Part shown: positions 36,924 to 45,739 of the stretch, piece after piece
Position numbering within the stretch: position 1 is the stretch's first letter
How the letters are laid out: the number at the start of each line of letters is the position of its first letter
Assembly: GCF_006715785.1 (NCBI RefSeq)
Contig: NZ_VFNX01000001.1
Span: forward strand, 6,304,001-6,368,000
Length of the DNA: 64,000 nt
Direction of reading: 5' to 3'
DNA from: Streptomyces puniciscabiei
GTDB lineage: Bacteria; Actinomycetota; Actinomycetes; Streptomycetales; Streptomycetaceae
The notes under the pieces: model-generated
Told to the model about the DNA's origin: nothing
The model's database searches: none
The model's input: the letters and a program-made list of their open reading frames with translations, nothing else
Made by a program: the position numbers and the translations under genes

Positions 36924-37230
36924 GACCTGGCCGCGGCACATCCCAGCGTGACCAAGGTCTGGGCCGACGGCGGTTACCAGAACAGCATCTTCAACCACGG
37001 CGCCCGGCTGGGCATCGATGTCGAGGTGGTGCAGCGGCCACGGGCGAAGGGGTTCGAGCCGCTGCCGAAGCGGTGGGTGCACGAGCGGACCTTCGGCTGG
37101 CTGATGCAGCACCGTCGCCTGGCGCGGGACTACGAAGCCCTCCCGCAGAGATCCCGCACGGTGATCCACTGGGCGATGGCTACTGACGACGGCGCTTTGA
37201 TGTCGTCTCGCCGAGGTTCACCCTGCTGAC
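36924..37230 (+). pseudogene. IS5 family transposase, C-terminal fragment
   Basis: [20 protein letters not shown] gives the second catalytic Asp strand, then VEVVQRPRAKGFEPLPKRWV and ERTFGWLMQHRRLARDYEAL give the catalytic Glu motif, ending ADDGALM-type sequence that departs from the family after HWAMA. Only about 100 residues of a 280-residue enzyme remain. Its 5' side is replaced by the IS630 copy. This IS5 type differs from the one at 12.3-13.2 kb. Confidence 0.7.
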
Positions 37231-37260
37231 GAACGGCCCTCACGGCGCAATGTAGTTGAA

Positions 37261-38336
37261 GTGAGATATGCGCAAGGCGGCGGGTTGGACGCCGGGGGGC
37301 GGGCACGCCGCGAGGCGTTGCGGTTGCAGGCTGCCGCGATGTTCGTCGAGGACGTCACGCCTTCGGAGATCGCCAAGCTGCTGCGGGTGACGGTGCGGTC
37401 GGTATACCGGTGGAGGGCTGACTTCGAGCGCGGCGGGACGGCGGCGCCGGCAAGCCGGGGCCCGCTGGGGCAGCGGTGCAAGCTCAGTACGAAGTCGCAG
37501 GTCAAACTGGCCGCGATGCTGGATGAGGGCCCGGCGGCGTTCGGCTGGGATGAGGACCAGGTGTGGACCGGGGCTCGGGTCGCCAAGCTGATCGGCCGCA
37601 AACTCCATGTCTCCTACAGCGCCGACGCGGCAGCCCGGTTGATCCGTCGGCTCGGCTTCACGCCGCAGATGCCGGCGCGACGGGCCGCCCGGCGCGACGA
37701 GCTCGCGATCGCCGCCTGGAAGGAAACAACGTGGCCTGCGGTAAAAGGACACCGGCCGCGCTCGGCGCCTTCGTTTGCTTCGAGGACGAGGCGGGCCAGC
37801 ATCTGACGCCGCCGCGCGGCCGAACCTGGGGACGTCGGGGCCAGACCCCGATCGTGCAGGTGGCCGGGCGCAGCTCCGGGCGGGTGTCGATCGCCGGACT
37901 GATCGCGGTCCGTCCCGGGGGGCGCACGAGACTGTTCTACCGGCTGCGCGTCCACCGCGGCCGCAAGAACGAGCGACGCTCCTTGTCCGAACGCGACTGC
38001 ATCGGGCTGATCGACGCCGCCCACCAGCAGTTGAGAGCCCCGATCATCCTGGTCTGGGACCGGCTGAACACCCACGTGTCGGCAACCATGAAACAGATGA
38101 TCGCTGAACGAGCCTGGCTGACCGTCGTGCTGCTCCCGGCCTACGCCCCGGACCTGAACCCGGTCGAGGGCGTGTGGTCCCACGTCAAACGCAGCCTGAC
38201 CAACCTGGCCGCGCTCACCGTCGATGCGCTGGAGACGCTGATCCGCAACCGACTCAAGCGCCTTCAGTACCGGCCCGTCGTCCTCGACGGCTTCGTCGCG
38301 GAGACCGGCCTGACCTTCCACCTGCTACCGCCATGA
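37261..38336 (+). mobile_element. IS630-type transposase, copy 2 (two-frame, full length)
   Basis: Frame one (37261-37806) encodes a helix-turn-helix, TPSEIAKLLRVTVRSVYRWR, the GPAAFGWDEDQVWTGARVAK motif and ARRDELAIAAWKE. A -1 shift at GTAAAAGG (about 37741) leads into the catalytic frame ending 38336: GAFVCFEDEAGQ, IILVWDRLNTHVSATM and YAPDLNPVEGVWSHVKRSL. All three acidic motifs are intact, so this may be an active enzyme made by programmed frameshifting. It is a diverged relative of copy 1 on the other strand. I could not identify matching terminal repeats. Confidence 0.75.
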
Positions 38337-38436
38337 CGTCGCGAAACGCCGTCGTCGGAAACTCGCCCGCCGCGATCGTCCGCCGCGCAGGCAATCCCCT
38401 TGCGCTGCCGACCCTGTCCAGCGATGCTCGACTGCC

Positions 38437-40098
38437 GTGAGCGGCTTCCAGATCAGCACCCTGACGGCCACCGAGGAGCGGCTCTGGCACGCTTTTCCCA
38501 CCGGCGCCCTGGTCGACCTGCGCTCCGGACCCGACGACGGCCCCGGCCAAGCGACGTGGTGGCCGCGCACCCGCGACATTCGCGCCGAGGTGATCGCGGC
38601 GCTGCTGACCGGCAGCGGGCCCGATGCGAACGGCGGCGCGGGGGTCAAACTGGCCGGCGCCCGTGTCGTCGGGCGACTCACGCTCGCCCACACGCAAGTC
38701 CCCTACGCACTCGACTTCGAGCACTGCTGCTTCGACGACGGCCTGGACCTCGCCGAAGCCGAGACTCGCAGCGTGCGCCTGCGCGGCTGCTACCTCACCG
38801 TACTGGAAGCCAACCGCGCCGAGATCCGCGGCGAGTTCCAGATGGAGGGCTGCCGCCTCGACCGGCTCAGCCTCTACGCGGCACGCGTCTTCGAGATCGA
38901 AATCAGCGGGACCACGATCACCGCGCCCCCGCTCGAACCACCGGACCCTGACGCCGACTGGACGCCGCCGCGCACGGCCGTCAACGGCGACCTGCTCGTC
39001 GTCGACACCGCGATGTACTGCCACGACGTTGTCATCGACGGACAGTTCCGGCTTCCCGGCGCGCGCATCGGCGGCTACCTGCATCTGGACGGCGCCCGGA
39101 TAACCCACGAGGAGCCCAACCGCCCACCCACGCCCGCCCTGCTGGCGCAGGGGCTGCGCGTGGACACCGGAATGTTCGCCCGCCGTGGCAACACCCGAGC
39201 GAAGAACCGGTTCACCGTCACCGGCGGCGTCGACCTCAGCGGTGCCGCGATCAAGGGCGGGCTCATGCTGGCCGACGCCGACCTGGTGGAGGACCACGGC
39301 CAAACGGCGCTGCGCGCAGACCACATCTCGGTCGAGGGCGGGGTCGACCTGTCGGGCGTCACGGCTTCGGGCGCGGTCCGGCTCAACTCGGCCCGTATCG
39401 TCGGGCCGCTGACACTGAGCGGTGCGCGACTGGGCACGCTCGACGCCTCCGGCGCGCGCGTCGAAGGGGCGATGTTCTGCAATGAGGGATTCACCGCGCA
39501 CAGCTTGGACTTGCGGCGGGCACGGACTGCAACCTTTGAGGACGACGCCGCGTCCTGGCCCGACAAGCTGCGCCTGGACGGCTTCGTCTATGACGAACTG
39601 ATGCCGTTGCCGACGGCCGGGATGCGACTGCCGTGGCTGGCTCGTGACGCGTATCAGCCTCAGCCTTACGAGCAGCTGGCCGCGCGCTACCGCGCGGTGG
39701 GGCGTGACGGCGAGTCGCGGCGGGTGCTGCTTGCCCAGCAGCGGCGGCGACGTGAGGCGGCTGGCCTGCCGGCGAAAGCATGGGGCCTTCTCCAGGACGC
39801 AACGGTCGGCTACGGGTATCGGCCGTGGCTGGCCGGGCTGTGGTTGTTGGGCCTGCTCGCCGCCGGATCGGTCTACTTCGCCTCCCACCACCCCGCACCG
39901 CTGGGTACGGGCGGACCGCATTTCAACCCGGTCGCCTACACGCTCGACCTGTTGGTGCCGGTAGTGAGCCTCGGTCAATCGGGCGCGTGGAATCCGAGCG
40001 GGTCCAGCCAGGCGCTGGCCTATGCACTGATCATCAGTGGCTGGACACTCGCCACGACGCTGGTCGCCGGGGTCACACGAATACTGGTGCGGCCCTGA
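38437..40098 (+). CDS. large beta-helix-like membrane-associated protein
   Basis: A 553-residue protein from a GTG start. Residues 60-390 contain repeated short strands of the pattern GxxLxGAxVxGxLxLxxAxV (for example VKLAGARVVGRLTLAHTQV, VDLSGAAIKGGLMLADADL), predicting a right-handed parallel beta-helix. The C-terminal third has a helical segment (YEQLAARYRAVGRDGESRRV) and two membrane helices (LAGLWLLGLLAAGSVYFAS, LIISGWTLATTLVAGVTRI). Streptomycete homologues are often labelled membrane-associated oxidoreductase, but I see no nucleotide or cofactor motif. The function is unknown. It follows the IS630 copy 2 gene by 100 bases. Confidence 0.65.
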   Translation: MSGFQISTLTATEERLWHAFPTGALVDLRSGPDDGPGQATWWPRTRDIRAEVIAALLTGSGPDANGGAGVKLAGARVVGRLTLAHTQVPYALDFEHCCFDDGLDLAEAETRSVRLRGCYLTVLEANRAEIRGEFQMEGCRLDRLSLYAARVFEIEISGTTITAPPLEPPDPDADWTPPRTAVNGDLLVVDTAMYCHDVVIDGQFRLPGARIGGYLHLDGARITHEEPNRPPTPALLAQGLRVDTGMFARRGNTRAKNRFTVTGGVDLSGAAIKGGLMLADADLVEDHGQTALRADHISVEGGVDLSGVTASGAVRLNSARIVGPLTLSGARLGTLDASGARVEGAMFCNEGFTAHSLDLRRARTATFEDDAASWPDKLRLDGFVYDELMPLPTAGMRLPWLARDAYQPQPYEQLAARYRAVGRDGESRRVLLAQQRRRREAAGLPAKAWGLLQDATVGYGYRPWLAGLWLLGLLAAGSVYFASHHPAPLGTGGPHFNPVAYTLDLLVPVVSLGQSGAWNPSGSSQALAYALIISGWTLATTLVAGVTRILVRP

Positions 40099-40149
40099 GA
40101 TAACAGGTCCCTCTCCGACTGGCGCGCCTGTCACGAAACGACATCAAAC

Positions 40150-40242
40150 CGTCGTCCTCAGTAACAAAAGGTCCCGCGAGCTGACAGGAGAATCCACACC
40201 AACCTGGCGAATCGAAACGGACATCCCGCTCGCATCGGCGTG
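40150..40242 (+). pseudogene. short 3' tail of an IS5-type transposase
   Basis: The frame ends RSRELTGESTPTWRIETDIP then stop. SRxLTxESTPTWR is the usual C-terminus of streptomycete IS5 transposases, and this could be the missing tail of the fragment that ends near 37230. The gap from 40099 to 40442 holds nothing else recognisable. Confidence 0.45.
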
Positions 40243-40442
40243 AAAACTGATCAGATACTCTCTTACACCCTAGGATGCCCTGAGGAGCAAGCGGTCGGCA
40301 CCGCCTCCGCCGTCAGCTTCACGACGTCGCGCTGTGGTACCGCCACACCATATACAGCCGTCACCTCTGGAACGCTCCCCAGTCCCCGTAGTGCCTGCGC
40401 CTCGGTACATGGCGGCGAGGCCTCGGGTCGCCGCACGAAGCG

Positions 40443-40898
40443 TCATGTCAGAGGCATTCCCCGTCCCTTGCGGAATGCTGCAAGCCGGGCCATTTGCTCA
40501 CCCATACCGCGTGCTCCGGCCAACGGCGTGTGGACGTGCGGCCAGACGGAGCGCACGAGGCTGATGTGTCGTGCACCGCCGAGGGCCACCACCGGGTCAA
40601 GGCCCACGATGTCACGCACGGTTGCCTGGTCCAGAAGGACCTGGCTCGTTACCGCGTCGGCTGCACCATGAGGTGTGTCGTACGGCTCGATGACGTCGTC
40701 GAGGTCGAGGAGCCCGTGGCGTGCGGAGAGAATGAGCAGCAGGTCAGGTTGCAGTGCGTCGGCGGCCTTGCGGCATGCCCGGTGGTAGGAGCCTACGTAC
40801 ATGTCTGCGGAGCGCGCGGGCGAGCCCAGTTTGCGGCTGCCGCACGGGATGACGACGAGTTGCGGCTTGAAGTAGTCGAGATGGTCGTTTGTGGTCAT
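40443..40898 (-). CDS. DUF6884 family protein
   Basis: A 151-residue protein with the pattern LVVIPCGSRKL at the N-terminus, MYVGSYHRACRKAADAL, ILSARHGLLDLDDVIEPYDT and a closing RGMGEQMARLAAF, typical of DUF6884, whose CGSxK and SAxxGL motifs recall the YaaA-like fold. Members often occur on mobile elements and plasmids; the molecular role is not established. The ATG at 40898 has no strong ribosome-binding site. It is an isolated gene. Confidence 0.7.
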   Translation of the reverse strand: MTTNDHLDYFKPQLVVIPCGSRKLGSPARSADMYVGSYHRACRKAADALQPDLLLILSARHGLLDLDDVIEPYDTPHGAADAVTSQVLLDQATVRDIVGLDPVVALGGARHISLVRSVWPHVHTPLAGARGMGEQMARLAAFRKGRGMPLT

Positions 40899-41245
40899 GT
40901 CTGGGGTCCTGCCTGTGCTGTGAAGTGAGCAGTGCTGGTCGTGTGCGCGCCCGGCGTGTTCTGGTGGAGACCCGCCTGCCGAGCGGTCGAGCAGGGGATG
41001 GCTATGGCGGAGCGGAGTTCGAGAAGAACAGGGTCATGCCGGATGACCGGCCTGAGGCGTCCACGCGAGGGGCAGGGGAGGCGGCCGATGGAAGCTCAGA
41101 CCCGGCGATGCCGCCGTCGCACGAGCAGCTGGTGCACACTCGGCCTCTTCGAGCAGGCCCACCATGTCCCCTGACGCGCAGCGGCAGCACCGTTCCGCCA
41201 GGCCCGCCGCGGCCGCGGACTCTCGCTTTCGCCGCCGGCGGCGCG
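40899..41245. other. intergenic stretch, nothing seen
   Basis: About 350 bases between the DUF6884 start and the MFS stop. No frame shows coding character or family motif. Confidence 0.4.
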
Positions 41246-42706
41246 TCAGACCACGCGCTCCTTGGCGTTGGTCCTCACCGTCGGAGTCTCGGCCGGTGTC
41301 GGGTGGATTCCGGCGAAGCCGAGGAACGCACCGAAGGCCGTCATGCCGGCGGCGATGGTGAAGCTGAAGGCGTAACCGTGCGCGGCGGCGGTCACCTGGT
41401 CGGCGCCCGCACGCCGCAGCACGGCGGCGTGGCCGGTGCCCAGTGAGACCAGGGCAGCCAGGCCGATGGCGCTGCCGATCTGCATGGACGCATTGTTCAT
41501 GCTGGTGGCGATGCCCGCGTCCTCACCGGTGGCGCCGTCCACTCCGGCGACAGTGGATCCGACGAGGACGAGGCCGCCTCCCAGCGGCACGAGGATCAGT
41601 CCGGGCAGTACGTCGGCCACATAGGTGCCGTGGCTGCTGAGGCCGGCAAGGAGGACGTAGCCGACCGTGGTGACCGCAAGTCCTCCTCCGTTCAGGGCCC
41701 GCAGACCGAACCGGGGAAGGAGGCGTGGTGCCATCACGGTGGCACTGAAGAGAATGACCAAGCCGAACGGTACAAAGGCGAATCCGGTCGCCAGCGCGGA
41801 AAAGTGAAGTATGCGCTGGACATACAGGCTCAGTGAGAAGAAGAGGGTGGCGAACCCGACGTAGTAGCAGATGCGCACGACGTTGGCGATGCTCCGGTTA
41901 CGTGAGCGCAGGAATGCGAGGGGCACCAGGGGCTGGGCCACGTGAGCCTCCACCAGCACGAAGCCGATCAGGCAGAGCACACCGATCCCGACGCAACCCA
42001 GGACGGGGAACGAGAACCATACGTGACTGTCCTTCTCCAGGAGGCCGAACACGACCAGGAGCAGACCGAGGGTGACGGTGACGGCGCCGAGGACGTCAGG
42101 CCGACCGCGCTTGGTGGCCCGGCTTTCGGAGACGAGCCTGAAAGTGGCGAAAAACGCGAACGCGGCGATGGGTAGATTGATGAAGAATATCCAACGCCAG
42201 GAGGCGATGGTGGTCAGGATGCCCGAGAGCACGACTCCCAGGGCTACCCCAACTCCGGCCAGGCCGCTCCAGACGGCCATGGCCCGTGCCCTTTCCTGCC
42301 GCTGTGTGAACAGCAGCGTCACCAGGGACAGGGCTGCCGGGCTGACGAGTGCCGCGCCGACGCCCTGTACGAAGCGGCCGGCGATCAGTACACCGGCTTG
42401 CTGGGCCACTCCCGCGCTCGCCGACGCCAGCGCGAAGATCGCCAAGCCGGTCAGGAAGAGGCGTCTGCGGCCGAGCAGATCACCCAGGCGTCCGCCAAGC
42501 ATCAGCAGTCCACCGTAGGTGACGGTGTATCCGTTGACGACCCATGCCAGGCCCGTGGTCGTGAAGCCGAGATCGTGCTGGATGGGGGGAAGTGCGACAT
42601 TGACCACGGTCACATCGAGGAGCAGCATCACCTGCACGAGGCAGATGATCCCGAGCGCGCGCCACCTGCGCGGATCCGGTTCGGGAGTGGGACTGATCGG
42701 AGTCAT
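41246..42706 (-). CDS. MFS drug-efflux transporter, DHA2 (14-TMS) type
   Basis: A 486-residue inner-membrane proton antiporter. The N-terminus has LLDVTVVNVALPPIQHDLGF (motif D1 of the DHA2 subfamily), GGRLGDLLGRRRLFL (motif A) and GVALGVVLSGILTT (motif C, antiporters). About 14 hydrophobic segments are visible and the C-terminus is polar. Members export dyes, antibiotics and antiseptics. The ATG at 42706 is preceded by GAAGGCG. No regulator is directly adjacent, so control is not evident. The 288-base gap to the glycosylase gene shows no gene. Confidence 0.85.
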   Translation of the reverse strand: MTPISPTPEPDPRRWRALGIICLVQVMLLLDVTVVNVALPPIQHDLGFTTTGLAWVVNGYTVTYGGLLMLGGRLGDLLGRRRLFLTGLAIFALASASAGVAQQAGVLIAGRFVQGVGAALVSPAALSLVTLLFTQRQERARAMAVWSGLAGVGVALGVVLSGILTTIASWRWIFFINLPIAAFAFFATFRLVSESRATKRGRPDVLGAVTVTLGLLLVVFGLLEKDSHVWFSFPVLGCVGIGVLCLIGFVLVEAHVAQPLVPLAFLRSRNRSIANVVRICYYVGFATLFFSLSLYVQRILHFSALATGFAFVPFGLVILFSATVMAPRLLPRFGLRALNGGGLAVTTVGYVLLAGLSSHGTYVADVLPGLILVPLGGGLVLVGSTVAGVDGATGEDAGIATSMNNASMQIGSAIGLAALVSLGTGHAAVLRRAGADQVTAAAHGYAFSFTIAAGMTAFGAFLGFAGIHPTPAETPTVRTNAKERVV

Positions 42707-42994
42707 CACTGATCGCCTTCTATACGGTCGGGCCGCCGCCGTCCCCGCGGACGCCGTCTCAGGAGGAGAGGCAGCAAGCGGGCCCGGCCCAAAGGACATT
42801 TCCTGAGGTTTTCAACTCGCAGGCGCCAGGTGTGCGTGGCCGCGGATAAGGACAACGAAGGCGCACATTCGGTCTTCGCTGCGGTTTCGTCGCAGACCCC
42901 GGCGCCGGTACCGGAGCGAGGCTGAAGCACCTCCGGGTGCCGCCGCCTCCGGGGAGCGGCGCCGGCACTCGTGATGTCCCAGGCCGGGGGAGGC

Positions 42995-43723
42995 TCAGCC
43001 CTTCGCCCGCCTCCGTTGGCGGGACCCCGGGTGCGCCCGATAGGCGCTGACGCTCGACTCGCCCAGCATCCAGAAGCGCCAGGGATGCAAAGCAGCAGGA
43101 CCGCCCACCCCCGTCCGCGGCCCTCGGCCGACCCGCGCGGACGAGACACCCCCGGCGGGCTCCGCGAGGAACAACTCCGACGCTGCGTCGCATGCTGACT
43201 GACCGTCATGATGCAGATCGGCGATGCCCAACGCTCGCGCGAGGTTGGCCGGGCCGCGCGCCAGATCGCGCGCCCGTACCCCAGGCCCCCGGCGTTCTTG
43301 CGCGACGTCCGCTCCCTCCACGACGGTGCCGGCGCGGAGCAGCACCGAAGCGGGACGCCGCCCGGGCCCGCAGACGGCGTTCAGGCACCGATGCACCGCG
43401 TGCGTCCGGTACACGTAGAAGGTCCCCGGGGCCCCGAACTCCGCTCGATTGGTCCGGTTCGGACCCCGGAACGCGTGCGAGGCCGGGTCATCGGGCCCCT
43501 CGTACGCCTCCACCTCGGTGATACGCACAGCCGTCACGCCGCGCTGCGAGCGCGAGACCACGAGAGCCCCCAGGAGTTCGGGAGCCACCTCGAGGGCAGG
43601 CCGGTCGAAGAAGTGCTCGCGCAAGGCGGACCGCCCTGCCGACGCAGCCCCCGGCTCATCGAACGCCCGCAACTGCTCGTGATCAGTCCCGGCCACGCCC
43701 GGGACCGTCCGGTCCTCTGCCAA
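42995..43723 (-). CDS. 3-methyladenine DNA glycosylase (AAG/MPG family)
   Basis: A 242-residue base-excision repair enzyme that removes alkylated purines. Core motifs are RPALEVAPELLGALVV, ITEVEAYEGPDDPASHAFRG with the catalytic Glu, FYVYRTHAVHRCLNAVCGP, and ASVLLRAGTVVEGADVA. A TTG at 43723 with AGGAGG seven bases upstream is the best start; a GTG at 43696 is an alternative. The C-terminal 40 residues (from PRTGVGGPAALHPW) deviate slightly from the usual RIGIxxxxxxPWRF pattern but keep PWRFW. It is a single gene, with no adaptive-response partner next to it. Confidence 0.8.
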   Translation of the reverse strand: MAEDRTVPGVAGTDHEQLRAFDEPGAASAGRSALREHFFDRPALEVAPELLGALVVSRSQRGVTAVRITEVEAYEGPDDPASHAFRGPNRTNRAEFGAPGTFYVYRTHAVHRCLNAVCGPGRRPASVLLRAGTVVEGADVAQERRGPGVRARDLARGPANLARALGIADLHHDGQSACDAASELFLAEPAGGVSSARVGRGPRTGVGGPAALHPWRFWMLGESSVSAYRAHPGSRQRRRAKG

Positions 43724-43869
43724 GCCGCTGCCTCCTGTCGAGATTCCGGGACGCCGGATCCGACGCCCCCACCGTCCCAGCGCTCTCCTTGCGTCGCCCC
43801 ATGGCCCGAGAAACTGCCGTGAGGCACTCGGATACGGACCTTCGAGCCGAACGCCCACCAGGCCGTTGG

Positions 43870-44230
43870 AGGAAGGAACACGCTTCCGGACGAGGTGACA
43901 TCGAGGCCGAGCACGCGATCCAGGCCGCGGACGCGATGCTGGACCATCCGCAGTCGGGCGAACGTTTCCCGGGCCGCGAGACAACACGGCGGGCATCCGG
44001 CCGACCGGCGGTTCACCCTCCTGCGCGTCACCGGCCACGCGCATGTATGGGTGAGCGAATGCCTCACCATCTACGACGGTGCGCCTTCGTACTCGGCGAG
44101 GTCATGGAATTCGCCGACCAGCAGGTCGTGCACGAGACGCAGTACTTCGCCGGTCCTTTCAACGCGCCCGCGTGGCGGGCCGCGCTCGCAGAGCCGGTGC
44201 TTGGGACGGACTGCCGAGGAGGCCTGACTG
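43870..44230 (+). pseudogene. NTF2-like (SnoaL-type) protein, frameshifted
   Basis: Frame one reads EAEHAIQAADAMLDHPQSGE; after a shift near 43985 frame two gives GGHPADRRFTLLRVTGHAHV and WVSECLTIYDGAPS; after another shift frame one resumes MEFADQQVVHETQYFAGPFN and APAWRAALAEP. Together these form a normal NTF2-fold protein of about 115 residues with unknown ligand. Two indels and no clear start mark it as broken or as affected by sequencing indels. Confidence 0.6.
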
Positions 44231-44298
44231 GCCTCGTCCGGCACGGCCGGCCTGTCGGGTTTCGGCGATTGTCTGTGCTCGCCGGATACCTTCAGGGC

Positions 44299-45303
44299 TC
44301 AGGCGCCCTTGCCGTCGACTCCGGTGTGCGTGGTGCGGAAGCGTGCCCGGTAGGCTCCCGGCGTGATGCCGAGGTTGCGCGTGAAGGCCCGACGCAGGGA
44401 CTCCGGTGACCCGAAGCCGGTGCGCCGGGCCACCGTGGCCATGGGGTCGTCGCTGTCTTCCAGCATCGCCTGGGCGGCCTCCATGCGGACCTGCTCGACG
44501 TAGCGGGCCGGGGTCGTGTGCATCTCGTCGTGGAACAGGCGTGTCATGTGGCGGGTGCTCACGCCTGCCCGGCGCGCCATGGCGGCAAGGGTGTGCGGGG
44601 CGGACGGGTCCTCGGCGACCGCGTCCAGGACCCGGCGCAGCATCTCCTGTCTCGCGCGCGGGGTGTGGGTGCGGACACTGAACTGGGACTGGCCGCCCGG
44701 CCGCTGCATGAACACGACCATGTCCTTGGCCACGGCGCGGGCGACGTCGGCGCCGAGGTGCTCCTCGACCAGGGCGAGCGAGAGATCGATGCCCGAGGTG
44801 ACGCCTGCGGAGGTCATGATGTGGCCGTCGCGTACGAACAGGGCGTCCGCTTCCACGGTCACCTTCGGGTAGCGCAGGGCGAGCTGGTCGGCGAAGCGCC
44901 AGTGCGTTGTCGCCTTCCGTCCGTCGAGCAGTCCGGCCGCGGCGAGGAGAAAGGCGCCGGTGCAGATGGACGCCGTGCGGCAGCCGCGTGCGTCGAGCCC
45001 TCTCATGGCGTCCAGCAGCGCGTCGTCCTTGATGAGGGAGGGCCACTCCGGGCCGCCGGGGATGACGACCACATCGCTGGCCGCCTGTACCTGCGCGGCA
45101 GCGAGGTCGACGCGCAGTCCGGTGCCGGCTGCGGTGACCACGTCGGCGCCGTCAGGGGAGACCGTGCGTACGCGGTAGCGACCGCCGAATTCGTTGGCTG
45201 TCGTGAACACCTCGATCGGTCCGGTGACGTCGAGCAGCCGTACGCCGGGGAAGACCAGCACGGTCACCAGGAGCGGCTTCCTGCCTGACGGCCTGTCCTT
45301 CAT
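44299..45303 (-). CDS. GlxA family AraC-type regulator with DJ-1/PfpI domain
   Basis: A 334-residue regulator. The N-terminal 190 residues are a class I glutamine-amidotransferase-like/DJ-1 domain: VLVFPGVRLLDVTGPIEVF, VVVIPGGPEW and ASICTGAFLLAAAGLLDGR. From about 220 an AraC double helix-turn-helix follows: TLAAMARRAGVSTRHMTRLF and DDPMATVARRTGFGSPESLR. The ATG at 45303 has GGGAGG six bases upstream. It is divergent from a TDT transporter gene, and a perfect eight-base inverted repeat (TGGCCACA-GG-TGTGGCCA) lies between them. A truncated relative lies at 57.1 kb. Confidence 0.85.
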   Translation of the reverse strand: MKDRPSGRKPLLVTVLVFPGVRLLDVTGPIEVFTTANEFGGRYRVRTVSPDGADVVTAAGTGLRVDLAAAQVQAASDVVVIPGGPEWPSLIKDDALLDAMRGLDARGCRTASICTGAFLLAAAGLLDGRKATTHWRFADQLALRYPKVTVEADALFVRDGHIMTSAGVTSGIDLSLALVEEHLGADVARAVAKDMVVFMQRPGGQSQFSVRTHTPRARQEMLRRVLDAVAEDPSAPHTLAAMARRAGVSTRHMTRLFHDEMHTTPARYVEQVRMEAAQAMLEDSDDPMATVARRTGFGSPESLRRAFTRNLGITPGAYRARFRTTHTGVDGKGA

Positions 45304-45489
45304 CGTGCGCCTCCCGGACGGACTGGGGCCCACATCGGAGGACACCATCATCCGCCCGGCGATGCTCTGCCGCTCCCGTGCCGATTGTCGTCCGCGTCCC
45401 TGCGGCATGCTGCTGCCTTCCGTGGTGTGGAACGAGGCATCGGGCTTCGGCGCCTCGCCCATGTTCAGCGGCCGCTTGCCGTCTCGTCA

Positions 45490-45507
45490 TGGCCACAGGT
45501 GTGGCCA
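45490..45507. promoter_or_regulatory. palindrome between GlxA-type regulator and TDT transporter
   Basis: TGGCCACAGGTGTGGCCA is a perfect inverted repeat of eight bases with a two-base spacer, in the 435-base divergent intergenic region. It is a candidate operator for the GlxA-type regulator; no gene is seen between 45304 and 45739. Confidence 0.4.
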
Positions 45508-45739
45508 CAACACGCTCGGACAAGGACATCGGGGCATCGGGCCGGCACCCGGCAACGGGCCTGGACGGTGCTCGATGTCCTGGTGTGAGGGCGTCATGGC
45601 GCGTGCTGTTCTGTGGCGGGAGCCGCGCTTCGCCATAGCGTCGAGGGCGCCAATGGGCCGACGGTCTCGGCCGCGCCCCTGAGCTGCTGGGTGTGGCCCG
45701 GCCAGTCGGCCGGCCCGTCACCGTGGCTGGTCGTGGACG

